Of a stretch of 64,000 nt of DNA, positions 11,062 to 21,027 are shown one piece after another (the stretch's first letter is position 1; each line of letters opens with the position of its first letter). The notes beneath the pieces were generated by a model. It saw only the letters and a program-made list of their open reading frames with translations, made no database searches and was not told where the DNA came from. The stretch lies in the NCBI GenBank assembly GCA_020747015.1, contig JAGTJM010000004.1, positions 1,116,001 to 1,180,000 on the forward strand. Direction: 5' to 3'. The DNA is from Pyrenochaeta sp. MPI-SDFR-AT-0127. Lineage: Eukaryota > Ascomycota > Dothideomycetes > Pleosporales > Cucurbitariaceae. The position numbers and the translations under genes were made by a program.

Positions 11062-12606
11062 ATGCGCTTCTCGGCCCTACTTTCGCTCAGCTGGCTCGTA
11101 TTCGGGGCTTCACCCGCGTTTGGAGACGAAACATCATCAACATGTGAACAGCTCGCTTCTGCCCTACCGAACAACACTTTTTACCCTGAAGCCCCAACGT
11201 ATAATGCGTCAATCTTTTCATACCCATTCCTTCAATCGCGGCAACATCCAGCATGCATTGTTCGACCAAAATCCGCACATGATGTTTCCACAGCGGTCAG
11301 CATTCTAAAAGATAGCAATTGCACCAACTTTGCGATAAGAGGAGGAGGCCACAATGCTAACGCGGGGTATAACAATATCCAGGATGGTGTGACAATCGAC
11401 ATGCAAAGCTTGAATGGTGTGGAAGTCGCGAGAGGGGATGAAGTAGTTAGAGTGGCTGCTGGCGCAATCTGGCAAAATGCCTATGACGCAGCGGAGAAGC
11501 GCAACTTGACGGTGCTAGGCGGACGCATTGGTGTCGTAGGCACTGCTGGATTTTTGACAGGGGGTAAGTTACTTGAAGTTAGCGAGTATCATCCTTGATG
11601 CTGACCATGTGCTCTAGGTGGAATCGCGTTCTTCTCTCCCGAGCATGGATGGGCCTGTGATGCAGTCGTGAACTTCGAAATCGTGCTTGCCAGCGGTGAA
11701 ATTGTGAATGCGAATGCTACATCTCGACCCGACCTCTTTGCAGCGCTCAAAGGCGGCCAAAACAATTTCGGGGTAGTCACACGTTTCGATATAAAGGCTT
11801 ACCCAGCCACCCCGATCTGGGGTGGAAGGATCATCTTTGGGCCAAATGCCACCACGCCTCTGCTGACCGCCTTTACCGAATTCAAGAGTGGCGTGTATGA
11901 CCCGTATGCGGCTGGCTGGGTCACAGTGCGGTATAACCACACTGCTGCAACCTTTAACCCAGTAAGCATCATGTGGTATACTAAGCCAGCACAAAAGCCA
12001 GGTGCTTTGAAGCAGATCACAGAAGTCAAGCCGCAAATCTTGAACGGCATGGTGGAAGCACCTGTCAGTGAGCATACAAGGAATGCCTCTCGAGCCGTCA
12101 CCGCTGAACCCAAGCGAACAATTTGGGCAACTACGTCATTTACAATCTCGCCCACCATTGTGCACCGCATTCACGCTCTCTGGAAAGAACTTGTACCCGA
12201 AGTCTCAAAACAGTATGCCTACGCTAAACCAATCGCTGAAATAACATTCCAAGCTCTCCCTGCTCCACCTCGAAAGGGCACACCACCGAACAGCTTAGGC
12301 TTCTCACCTAACGAAACACCCGAGAAAGATCTAATCTTCCTCCAGATCATCTTCACATTTGAGGATGCTGCCGCAAGCGAGGGTTTCGAAGAGGCGCTGA
12401 AAGACTTTGTCAAGTTGATCGAAGAGCTAGCGAAGCAAGAGGGTATTCTGCACAGATACAAGTACTTGAACTTCGCAGCATCATTCCAGGATCCGTTAGG
12501 CTCATATGGAGCGGAGCAAAAGAAGACCCTTGGGAAGGTGGCGAAGAAGTACGACCCCGAAGGTGTTTTCCAGAAGCAGGTTCCTGGAGGATTCAAACTC
12601 TTCTAA
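11062..12606 (+). CDS. Secreted berberine-bridge-type FAD-linked oxidase, two exons
   Basis: Exons 11062-11563 and 11618-12606, intron of 54 bases (GTAAGT donor, GCTGAC branch, CTCTAG acceptor); product 496 residues. Residues 1-21 are a signal peptide (hydrophobic core LLSLSWLVFGAS). The FAD-binding PCMH-type domain carries IRGGGHNANAGYNN; His97 is the expected attachment site for the flavin 8-alpha carbon. The second attachment site of bicovalent enzymes is absent: the loop reads GGRIGVVGTAG with Arg where Cys sits in those enzymes, so mono-covalent FAD is likely. The C-terminal berberine-type motif (YKYLNFAASFQDPLGSYG) is present. Relatives oxidise alcohols, sugars or secondary-metabolite intermediates with O2, producing H2O2. 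A broken paralogue lies at 33.6-35.2 kb. Substrate unknown. Confidence 0.9.
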
Positions 12607-12846
12607 GAGTTGAGTAGTTTAATGTTTGATATGATCATTTAAAAGTGACTTGTTGTAATCATCACAACTTGTAGTGCAGTAGAGCGCATAATGTGAGAAG
12701 TTGATATTTTGCGCTATGCGCACCTGATATACTTTGCTTCTGTGTGCAAAGGCATTGCTTACTGCGGTCACTGCTTCACCAAACAACCCCTGTCGAGCAC
12801 AGAGATTGTGGTCGTATTTTTCGCGTAAAATCCAACATTTCTTCTT

Positions 12847-13897
12847 TCACAACAGCCTGTCGCCATCCATATCCTCTCTTTGACTGATAAAATCTTTCGC
12901 CAGGAAAAACACTGCCACTACGAATCTAAAAAACAACAACTCCGCAGGAACTTCTTGACTCAAGGCAACGTTTTTGTTGTGAAACTCTCTTCCAAGTGGG
13001 GGAGTCGAGTCGAAAAAATGAGCGACCCAATATTGGTGCTTTGGAACCATAACGAATTGCAAATTTTCGAATGCTCTACGCAGGTCAGGTCGAAACGTGA
13101 TTCCGTTTCCCATGTCCTCGTGCGCACAATACTGGTGCATACGCTTTTGTGCAAACCATGTCTCCTCGCTAGGTGGGATTATGTATGCGCGATCGCAGTT
13201 TTCAGCTGGTTCTCTAGAATGCAACACTCGTCTCGGGCGACGACTAAATCTACCTGGTCTTTGGGAGGATCTAGGGTGCTTTGTGTCGCAACCATGCTCT
13301 TGACGCAATTCGTCTTCCAATATCTCGGGAATTTCTCGTGTGGAAAGTGTCATATAACAAAAGAGGGGTAAATGGAAACCGGTAGTGCTCGTCATTTGGA
13401 TTTTCCGAGTTAGGAGCTTGGAACCAGTACTCTGACTAGTGCAAAATGTCGTCGCTTTCGAGGTAGAGTCTCAGACCTCTGCGCTTGGGCGTAAGATAGG
13501 TGCCCTGCCCAAAAGTGCTCCCCTCAATTATGTTGAGCGCGACCATGGCGGTCGAAGCGCCGACTCCGCCGTTATATTGAGTACACCGTTGAAGGCGCAG
13601 AATCACAGTAGTCGGAAAGTTTGTGGGATATCCGGCATGGTGAAACGCAATGTCTGCTAGGGACGAGGAACCTGTATGCGTGCTATTTGTATTGAAAACG
13701 ACAGTGGTGATAGGTCCACTCACTAAGGACCGTTTGCGAGGCTTAGAAGTTCTGCTTTTGCAAAATATTTTGAACGTTCTTGAGCTTGAAGGTGAGGACC
13801 ACCCATGTGAGTCGGTTCTCTCTCGGACGACGAGCAGCAAACGTAAACTGGAAACAATATGATAGTGGAAGCGAGAGCTCTGGGTACAGTGTCGCAT
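12847..13897 (-). pseudogene. Decayed fungal HNH-nuclease-like gene
   Basis: Reading the minus strand, the upstream frame has the N-terminal signature of fungal HNH_2-type proteins (AFHHAGYPTN, then a GGVGASTAMVALNII helix) and ends DDILH followed by an in-frame TAG at 13438-13436. The frame continues past the stop with plausible family residues (SEYWFQAPN). The piece VVARDECC is in a second frame near 13244, and the nuclease core (AYIIPPSEETWF, then NGITFRPDLRRAF, then FVMVPK and the ELLFFRF end) is in a third frame down to the stop at 12847. Thus at least one stop and two frame changes; an undetected intron could explain one. Key residues are also lost: family AHIIP reads AYIIP and the RxDLH motif reads RPDLR. 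The N-terminal limit is uncertain. Confidence 0.65.
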
Positions 13898-14788
13898 TTA
13901 AACCAACATGAACTTTTAGTAAGAGTGTTAATACACCAAAATATGATCTGGTCGGTACTAACACATATACCGGAATTGGAACTCAGCATGTGCAGGAAGA
14001 CGCGACACTGAACGCCAATCTCCAAGAGAACGGTAGAAGAAGTGATTAGTGGCTAGTGCATTCGAAATAGGTAACGAAGTATGGTTGAGAGTAATCTAAG
14101 TAGCTACATCATAAAAATTGCAGAGAGCGCTGAGGCACGAGAAGACCCATGGTAGTGGGAACTGCAACACTCATCGTCTTCGATGGCGAGCGCAATCCTT
14201 CGCACGCCACGACCGTGGCTTTACCACCCTGTCATCAGTTACTTCTCCAGTGCTTAGAAAGAGAAATAACGTACAATGCAGTGAATACTTACAATGTCGT
14301 GACGTCGGTGATCATCATTCAATAGTACCATACGCTCTACTGTCGTAGTTTACTCAAAATCTCCGAGCGGTTCATACATATGGAACATTGAAGCTATGGC
14401 TCAGTTACTAAACTTTGACCTTAAATTTGGTGCTTGAGTCTAAGGTAGTATGTTGCGATTGATGAAGCGCGTAAAATTCACGGTCGTCCCAGTGAATGGA
14501 ACGTTCAAGATATCCGGAAAAGTGAAGGCGAAGGTGTCAGCCAACGTTACAGTCAATGCAGACACACATTTATATAGTCCCACGCTAACAGAATATACAA
14601 ATTTCACACTACTGATAAGCGCAATCTGCTACGTGAATACGCTGTGTGCCGCCTGCGAGAGTGGAGGGATACATACTCTACGGCACGCACATGCACATAG
14701 TTGCAAGAGTGCAAGGTCACTTTCGACTATCTCGAATCAACACGATCTTTCAAATTGTACTACCTGTGTCAAGAGCTTCTGATGACAC
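13898..14788. other. Intergenic, nothing convincing
   Basis: About 0.9 kb. A 110-codon plus-strand frame (14450-14782) with no domain and mixed composition is the only ORF; I do not call it a gene. Confidence 0.45.
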
Positions 14789-15260
14789 ATGGCGTTAACT
14801 GTGAGTAAGCCATATATGGCTAACTCTAGGGCTTCTGCCTTGCTTATATTCTCCCAGTTTACTACCTCACACTTTCCAAATCCTGCTCATTGCGCATTGC
14901 GCACCAATACCGAGACCTTCCAGAATTATCCAAGTAATATCAGTAATCAATCCCTAGGAAACAGCACCTATCAACCGATCCAACATTTCACGGACCGGGG
15001 GATGCACCCAGCCTTGATAATCGTTCTTTTGCTCGGAGCACTATTAGAGACCTGGGTCATATTCGCAATAACCTATGCCGCTTTGAAGAGATATGATGGC
15101 CGGGGATACATCAGGAGAGTAAAAGATACGCTGAAGTTCAAGATCTCATATTCAGGTTTCCACCGGGATGCTCTGCCATACAGGTAAGTTTAAAACATCA
15201 GTTGACAGGATTGTAACGAGAAACAACTGGTTTTTCAGCCGAGATTATTGCACAATCTGA
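14789..15260 (+). CDS. Small membrane protein candidate, two exons
   Basis: Exon 14789-15183 is followed by a good intron (GTAAGT at 15184, pyrimidine-rich TTTTTCAG ending at 15238; 55 bases) and a short last exon ending in TGA at 15258-15260, about 138 residues in all. One strong hydrophobic segment near residues 74-100 (ALIIVLLLGALLETWVIF) suggests a single membrane span with a short basic C-terminal tail. The N-terminal 70 residues are low-complexity, so the true start may lie elsewhere. The clean intron is the main evidence. No family recognised. Confidence 0.35.
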
Positions 15261-15741
15261 GTATTGGCGGTGATTGCTTCGAGTGTTGGGCAGGTAGAAG
15301 CAGGAAGAAGGAGTGGGAGAGAGTAGAGACAGGTAACTTCCTCGTATCTCCGAAATAATCAAGTGCGTATCAAATAGCTGCTACCGCCCACTTTTCGTTT
15401 CTGCTGTCAACTTTTCAAATCTTTCATCCATTGCTGCTGTTATGTCCGTCGTTCACCATTTCTACTACAAGTTGCACCATGGAAGTCACTCTTATTCATG
15501 ATCAATAAATTATAAGAACCACATCGCGATTACTTCTCTAGAAAAGGCAGGATACTTCAGCATCCACTTTGACAAGTTTTTGCTCGTTAGCTAAATATGC
15601 ATGCATTGAACTGCCTTCGTTATCGGCATTCTTGTAAGCCTAACGTGTATTTCATCTGTCTCTATGTGCCAAAATAACAAATCCCTCTAGCTCCTATCGC
15701 TCACTGTAATCACGAACGAACGTTCCTATCCATGTCAACAG

Positions 15742-16045
15742 CCTTAAATCTGCCCGCAATCCCGCGGCCGAAGACACAGGAGTACAACTACCAGACTCTG
15801 AAATCACCTTCTCGTCATGGATTGCCTTCGTTCTCGTTGGAATTTTCATAGTAATTCTGTTCCTTCCAGCGTTTGTTCATACCTTGCGCCTCTGGGTCAG
15901 TGACAGGACTCTCTTCTGGGCTGAGTTCAGATGCTGTGTTGCAGTTCAATGCTACTGTGTTTACGAGTTTATATGGGCAGTGCGGTGGGTATTGCAGGCA
16001 CGATTCTGGCCGGCATTGCAGAAAACTGTGCTCGCGAGGGGCTGA
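15742..16045 (+). CDS. Orphan exon encoding a membrane span, start not found
   Basis: A frame opening just after a plausible acceptor (TCAACAG ending at 15741) encodes about 100 residues: a polar stretch, a strong hydrophobic helix (WIAFVLVGIFIVILFLPAF) and a Trp/Cys/Arg-rich tail, ending in TGA at 16043-16045. There is no ATG in this frame before an upstream stop, so it must be a downstream exon. It could belong with the small membrane gene just upstream on the same strand or to a separate gene; no exon pair closes the frame by eye. Confidence 0.3.
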
Positions 16046-16225
16046 CGAGCACATTGACATTTCGAATCAGAGCACAGGCGCGTATGGGGTTCACACAGCT
16101 CTCGAAGTACTCCTTCAATTGAGAAAAAGAACTATGACCATGGAACAAAGTTTGATAAGAAAAGGGTATCACAGAAGTTATTGTACATGCTTATCATCCT
16201 CAATAACGAGGTGAAATCTCACAGT

Positions 16226-17737
16226 TCACACCCTCTTAGGGTTGTACCAAACCATTACTTCTCTACTGCCACTTCTAATAGAGCTTGCGCATGCCTTTAA
16301 CATCTCCCATATTTTCTCTGGGACGTACGTGACCACTATAACACAACAGCGTATCGACTCCCAGAGGCACTCTCCTAACCATCCAAACGTTGCTTTGAGC
16401 GCCTTGAGCGATGCTTTCCTGAATGCACACAGCCACATCCATACTTTCGTTGGTGCGTCAACAAAGATGGCACGGGTACAGATGATGAAAGCGTTCAAAA
16501 CGTCCTGTAGGGTGATGCGCTGGAAAAAAGATCCGATGGCGGCGCATACAGTGTGTATGAAAGAGAAGAAGCGGCCAATGGCGTAGCCGATTGCGAGTCC
16601 GGTGTTCTTGAACCCGGCCCATAGCCATACTAAAGCAATTTTGAGGCCATGTGGAAGCCGCTTGACAGTTCTCCAGATATACGACGCGAATTTCTTAGTG
16701 ATTTCCCAAATGGCCCTTGGTAGCTCCTTCAGACCCTTCAAGGCTTGTGCGCCAAATTTTGTCATCCCAATCGCGATGTCCTTTGCTACGTCGGCAAGAA
16801 TCTTTGGAATGTTGTGTCGATGCTTATGCACCCACTTCACCGCGTCTACCAGCGGCAGTACGATGACGTGTTTCGGGATCGACCATAGAAAGAACCTTGG
16901 AACCTCCCAAACGAAGAACTTGCCGAAAAGATAAATCTTACGGGCAGCTCTCTCGCATCGTCGCATAGCTATGGCGTGCTTTGTCTTCCACCTGCGAAAC
17001 CCACCACCTCGTCTGACAGGCAAGTAATCGACAATCTCGCGGTGTCCATTGATGGCTGCCAGACGCAGCGCAAGTTGGCCATCAGGTGCAATTAGGGCAT
17101 CATCGGCGCCGCGTTCGACTAGGAGCTTGACGATTGAGAACTCGCCAGTTTGCGCCGCATACTGGAGAGGTGTACGGTACGTAAGCTGTTCATGCTTCTT
17201 TCCGCGGCGCGACCGACCCAGATTAAGCGTCGCGATGATTCCATAGGTATCAATACCTGCTCCGACGTCTAGCAAGTATCGCACCATGTGTGTAAGCTTC
17301 GCCTCAACAGCAGCGAGCAAGGGCGTCTTTCCACTTGCATCTGTTGTTTCGGTTGTGACGAGATTAAAGCCCCAGAAGGAAGCAACCAGCTCAACGTTAC
17401 CGCTCTTGATGGCATCGAAATATGCATTGACAACTCGGCGTCTCTTTAGTCTTTTTTGCTCCTCTAATAAGAAGAAGTCTTGTGTTGGAGGGGGCGATGC
17501 AAGTATAGGTAACGATTGGCCTTCTTCTCCAGATAATAAGGCTGCTAGCTCTGCTATGCTCTCCCGTTGTTCGAGGGTTTCTTCTGAATACAATGGTAAT
17601 TGCTCTATGTCATCCGGGTTCTGGCTGTTGATGGCCTGATGCTCATGTGTATGCGAAGTGATCTGAGGCAGTGCTTGGTAAACGGGGATGGAGATCTCCA
17701 CCACTTCTGTGTCCTTTGGTCCGGTCAAGTGTGCCAT
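16226..17737 (-). CDS. Ankyrin-repeat protein with long amphipathic-helix tail
   Basis: One uninterrupted frame of 503 residues from an ATG. Residues 1-95 are acidic and disordered-looking (many E, S, P). Residues 100-240 hold three to four ankyrin repeats (SGKTPLLAAVE, then YRTPLQYAAQTGE, then DGQLALRLAAINGH). From about residue 245 to the end the protein is basic and aromatic: a succession of amphipathic helices, many beginning after a proline (IPKILADVAKDIA, LPRAIWEITKKFA, LPHGLKIALVWLW, APTKVWMWL, VPEKIWEMLK). None is long and apolar enough to be a typical membrane span, so peripheral membrane or lipid binding is a reasonable inference. I do not know a named family with this architecture. 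Intact, no introns. Confidence 0.8.
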   Translation of the reverse strand: MAHLTGPKDTEVVEISIPVYQALPQITSHTHEHQAINSQNPDDIEQLPLYSEETLEQRESIAELAALLSGEEGQSLPILASPPPTQDFFLLEEQKRLKRRRVVNAYFDAIKSGNVELVASFWGFNLVTTETTDASGKTPLLAAVEAKLTHMVRYLLDVGAGIDTYGIIATLNLGRSRRGKKHEQLTYRTPLQYAAQTGEFSIVKLLVERGADDALIAPDGQLALRLAAINGHREIVDYLPVRRGGGFRRWKTKHAIAMRRCERAARKIYLFGKFFVWEVPRFFLWSIPKHVIVLPLVDAVKWVHKHRHNIPKILADVAKDIAIGMTKFGAQALKGLKELPRAIWEITKKFASYIWRTVKRLPHGLKIALVWLWAGFKNTGLAIGYAIGRFFSFIHTVCAAIGSFFQRITLQDVLNAFIICTRAIFVDAPTKVWMWLCAFRKASLKALKATFGWLGECLWESIRCCVIVVTYVPEKIWEMLKACASSIRSGSREVMVWYNPKRV

Positions 17738-18126
17738 GAGTGTGAATCGTTCCTAGTAGACGCTTTACTTTGCAGTGGGTTCAGTTCACGGTTGTATGCA
17801 CGTTATATGGATCAGAGATGCGAGGCTTAGGCAGCCACAGCTGAAAGCCGATTGGGAGATGGCTTGCACAGCCTCCCGAGGCCCAACCCGAAAATGGAAA
17901 TAGTCGCGAGGAACCTGATAATCGCAACACGCTCGAGTTCTTTGAACCATGATCCACACGTGCGTAGCCCACCAACTTTGTGATTAGCACGTCTGGTGCT
18001 TGGATACGGGGATGATCATATGGCATCATTTGCTCGCTGCAGCGCCGCAATCATCCACACTTTCAATCATGCTCCCTCGCATTGTCTTGTTCTGACTTGT
18101 CGTACCGGGTACGCCCAGTCTATACG
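17738..18126. other. Intergenic, nothing seen
   Basis: About 390 bases: the upstream region of the ankyrin gene and the 3' end of the carrier locus. No feature recognised. Confidence 0.5.
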
Positions 18127-19315
18127 TTATTGTCCTCCCAGATCCTTCAGGAACGACTTCCACAGAAGAGAAAAAAAGTATACTCTGCAGTCCATTTGCG
18201 AAATTTCGTGTTTTCAGCCCCCGCCCAAAAAGACCCAATTTGCCGTCTTGATGAATCACACGTTTGGCAGCATCTCTATACGGAATTCTCGTATCATTGA
18301 CCTGTCGGTACGTTTTCACCACCCTTAGCGAATTGGAGACGGTGCCCGATACTACAGACGCACAAAAGCCAGTAAAAGCCGTTCGAAGCAACCCTCACCC
18401 AACACTCTGCCTTGAGGACTTGGGCTTACTTTCCGAAAGAAAAATGTAAACCACGAACCAAGGATAATGCCCTAAAAATGTAGCAGCAGCAGTACCCTTA
18501 GCCCCCCACCATAGACCCTTAATCCCATCGGTTTGGATGCGCTGTTGGAGCAATGTCCATCCACGAGGTCCTTGTGCTTGGAGCATTGTTTTCAAGGGGT
18601 CGACAGGAGTAAGGACCATTCGGAGTGTCGCAGCGCAGCAGGAAGAGAAAACCGTCTGGATCAATGATGGTAGGTGCTTCGAGTATCCATTGGATTGAAG
18701 CAAGGCCAGATCTCCGGCGTTGGCTGCGGTATCACCGAAGCGTGCGATTGGACCCTTAGAACCAGTCGGATACTTAATTTAAGCCAGATAGACATTAGAT
18801 TTGGTAAAAAGTTTGTACCTTGAAATAGCGCTACACCGATTCCCGGATAGAACCGCCCTAGCCCACCATCTTGATTAAGTGTTGCTATTGCGACGGCTAA
18901 TGGCGATCCATGGCGGTATTGGTAGTTTATAGTTGTACGAATGGGCATCAATAGCAAAACCTGTAGGACCATCGCGACAGCACCACTCAGGCCACCACCC
19001 AAAGCTTGCTTCGTGGCGCTTTTGAAATCGAACTATGGATAGGATACGGAATTAACACTTGGATAGCCTCTTATTCGGCGCAGAAATGCTTACATGACCA
19101 TCATTTGCATTTGCCCATCCTTTCATCCAGGTCGCAGGCAATAATATCGTGAACATAATCCACAATCCTTTCCAGTTGTAGTTCCATTTATTCAATATAG
19201 TTTCTTCGGGTTCTACATGTGAATCTACTCTTTTCGAAGATGTATTCGTGTTGTTCTGCAGGGCTTCGTTTGAGAGTAGTGGCGCGCCGATATCAGGCGC
19301 TAGATCGCCTATCAT
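18127..19315 (-). pseudogene. Mitochondrial-carrier-family-like gene, probably broken
   Basis: Exon 1 (19315-19094, ATG start) and exon 2 (19032-18819) join through a 61-base intron. The rest runs from about 18762 to a stop at 18129-18127. The product resembles a fungal carrier-fold protein: GPIARFGDTAANAG, then LTPVDPLKTMLQ (a PxD-type carrier signature), then NSLRVVKTYRQVN and FGRGLKTR. Three problems: no acceptor restores frame at the second intron (donor 18818); an in-frame TGA sits at 18397-18395 in the loop before the last repeat; and a run of seven T (plus-strand A at 18171-18177) shifts the frame about ten codons before the expected end. A tiny 36-base intron could remove the TGA but would be unusually short. 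Either a pseudogene or errors in the assembly. Confidence 0.6.
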
Positions 19316-19884
19316 CCTGAAATGTGTTGCGATCGCAAGCACTCAGCCCTCGTTGAAATGTGACATGGTAGATTAAGTATATAGGCTTTGATGATGAGCA
19401 AATGATTATCAATCACCGATGACCAATTGGAGTAGAGACTGCTCATCAGTAACCTACGGTGTGAAATGAACCCTGTGTCGCCAGGGAAACGCGCCTCAGG
19501 GTTGAACTCGAAACTCGTGGTGCGTAAGATTTCTGGCATTGAGCAGTTATATTGAAGCTGTCAAAATGACACCTCATTGTGCATTTTGCGCAGCATACAG
19601 CTGCTCTACCGCATCACATCCAGTCATGTAAGGTTGAGAATATTATAGGGAACACAGCATTAATAGTTCTATAAAATCCAACCCCATTCCAACCACCCAG
19701 GCTCCTTGATGAGACCAATGGCCATTTTCGTGTATATGGAATATTTGCCCTTTCACGGCATTGCATTGGTTTAGAGAAAATGAAGATAGTTGCAACACAC
19801 GTAACTGCTTTCGCGTCTGCCACTTTCGGTCAATTTAGCGCTGGCTAATTGACCCTTCTTGACTAAGTGGTCCAATCGTTGAGC
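19316..19884. other. Intergenic, nothing seen
   Basis: About 570 bases between the carrier locus promoter and the stop of the MDR gene. Only short frames without domains. Confidence 0.5.
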
Positions 19885-21027
19885 CTACTCAGAAACTCTG
19901 AATTGAGTCTGAACAACCCTCTTCCCGTCCCTGTACCGATCCAATACCTCATTGACCTTGTCTACATTCAGTCCATCAACAACCTCGTACTTCAACAGTA
20001 CCAAGCTCTCATTCGCCAGGAAATTCTCAACCCGATTCCAAAATGGCTTTGCTGTGTCTAGCTTTGCATTCGACAACCCGAGAACGTTGCGGATCTCGTA
20101 TCCAGCTTTCTTCTCTCCGACAATCTTCGACTCGTCGATACTGCCAGAGGAGAATTGTAGGCGGGCGACCTTTCCTGTCTTGCTAGAAGAGAGCGCACTG
20201 ATGGCGAGATGTTGGTCTTTAGGCAGATTGATAGCGTCGAAGACATAGACGAGGTCGTCGTCGACAACATCGCGTATACGTTTAAGGACCGCATCGTCAC
20301 CGCCGTGTCTGTCCAAAACGTGCGTCGCGCCCCATCCTTTTAGTTCTTCCTCGGAACCGCCAACCACTACAATCTTTCCGATACCGGCCAGTTTGGCAAA
20401 CTGGACGCCGAACCTGCCGCAATTGCTTCCTCCCCCTAGAATGAGGATTGAAGTTCCAGCATAGTCAAAAGAACCAGCTTCCTTTTTCCAAGGTGGGGAG
20501 ATGTCTAGCCCACTAGGGTCGAACAGACTGACGAGTGCTGCAACGGAGTTTGTGGGTAGAGTGGCAGCGTCATGTTCTTTGAACCCCTTTGGAATTTTAG
20601 ATGAGAAGTCCTCATCCACAACGGCATACTGCTGGAGTCCTTTTTGACTATGTCCGACTAGTTGTGATTGCGAAACTATCTTATCCCCAATTTTGAACTT
20701 GGTGACATCAGGTCCTACAACTGTCACTACGCCAGTGACGTCGTGTGCAAGGATGGCTGGTAATGTGTCTTTGATGAAAAGACCCCTGTCACGAGCCTTC
20801 TGGTCATGTGGATTGAGGCCTGCCACTGTAACACGTATTTGGACTTGTTTGGGTCCTGGCTGAGGTACTGGCCAGTCTGAGGTTGATTCAACACGTCCAC
20901 CGACTTTTGAAACGATAAGGGCTGTTTGTGTCGCCATTTTGATAGGTCTTGCGAGAAAGCAATAAATGGCAACAGAAGCCAAAAGGATGAGTAGAGTATG
21001 GCTTTTCAGAGATTTTGATCTTGACAT
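19885..21027 (-). CDS. Zinc-less MDR oxidoreductase (enoyl reductase / quinone reductase type) with N-terminal anchor
   Basis: A single-exon gene of 380 residues. The N-terminus has a hydrophobic stretch (HTLLILLASVAIYCFLA, residues 10-26), so the protein is probably membrane-anchored or targeted; a second ATG at residue 31 (MATQTALIV) would give the usual cytosolic length for the family. The medium-chain fold is clear: GLNPHDQKARDRG, the ILAHDVTGVV loop in the catalytic domain, and the nucleotide-binding motif ILILGGGSNCGRFG near residue 200. The structural and catalytic zinc cysteines are absent, as in fungal trans-acting enoyl reductases and quinone oxidoreductases. NAD(P)H use is expected from the family; the substrate is unknown. 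No biosynthetic core gene lies nearby. Confidence 0.88.
   Translation of the reverse strand: MSRSKSLKSHTLLILLASVAIYCFLARPIKMATQTALIVSKVGGRVESTSDWPVPQPGPKQVQIRVTVAGLNPHDQKARDRGLFIKDTLPAILAHDVTGVVTVVGPDVTKFKIGDKIVSQSQLVGHSQKGLQQYAVVDEDFSSKIPKGFKEHDAATLPTNSVAALVSLFDPSGLDISPPWKKEAGSFDYAGTSILILGGGSNCGRFGVQFAKLAGIGKIVVVGGSEEELKGWGATHVLDRHGGDDAVLKRIRDVVDDDLVYVFDAINLPKDQHLAISALSSSKTGKVARLQFSSGSIDESKIVGEKKAGYEIRNVLGLSNAKLDTAKPFWNRVENFLANESLVLLKYEVVDGLNVDKVNEVLDRYRDGKRVVQTQFRVSE

Noticed and set aside
11614..12596. Minus-strand frames of 123-153 codons inside the FAD oxidase
   Set aside because: They are shadows of a clear coding exon and contain no domain.
12880..13371. A 163-codon plus-strand frame
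   Set aside because: It lies opposite the HNH-like sequence, which has recognisable family motifs, whereas this frame has none.
18362..18410. A 36-base intron (GTAAGC to GTGAG) removing the TGA in the carrier-like gene
   Set aside because: It is shorter than the other introns here and does not solve the other two lesions; kept only as an alternative.
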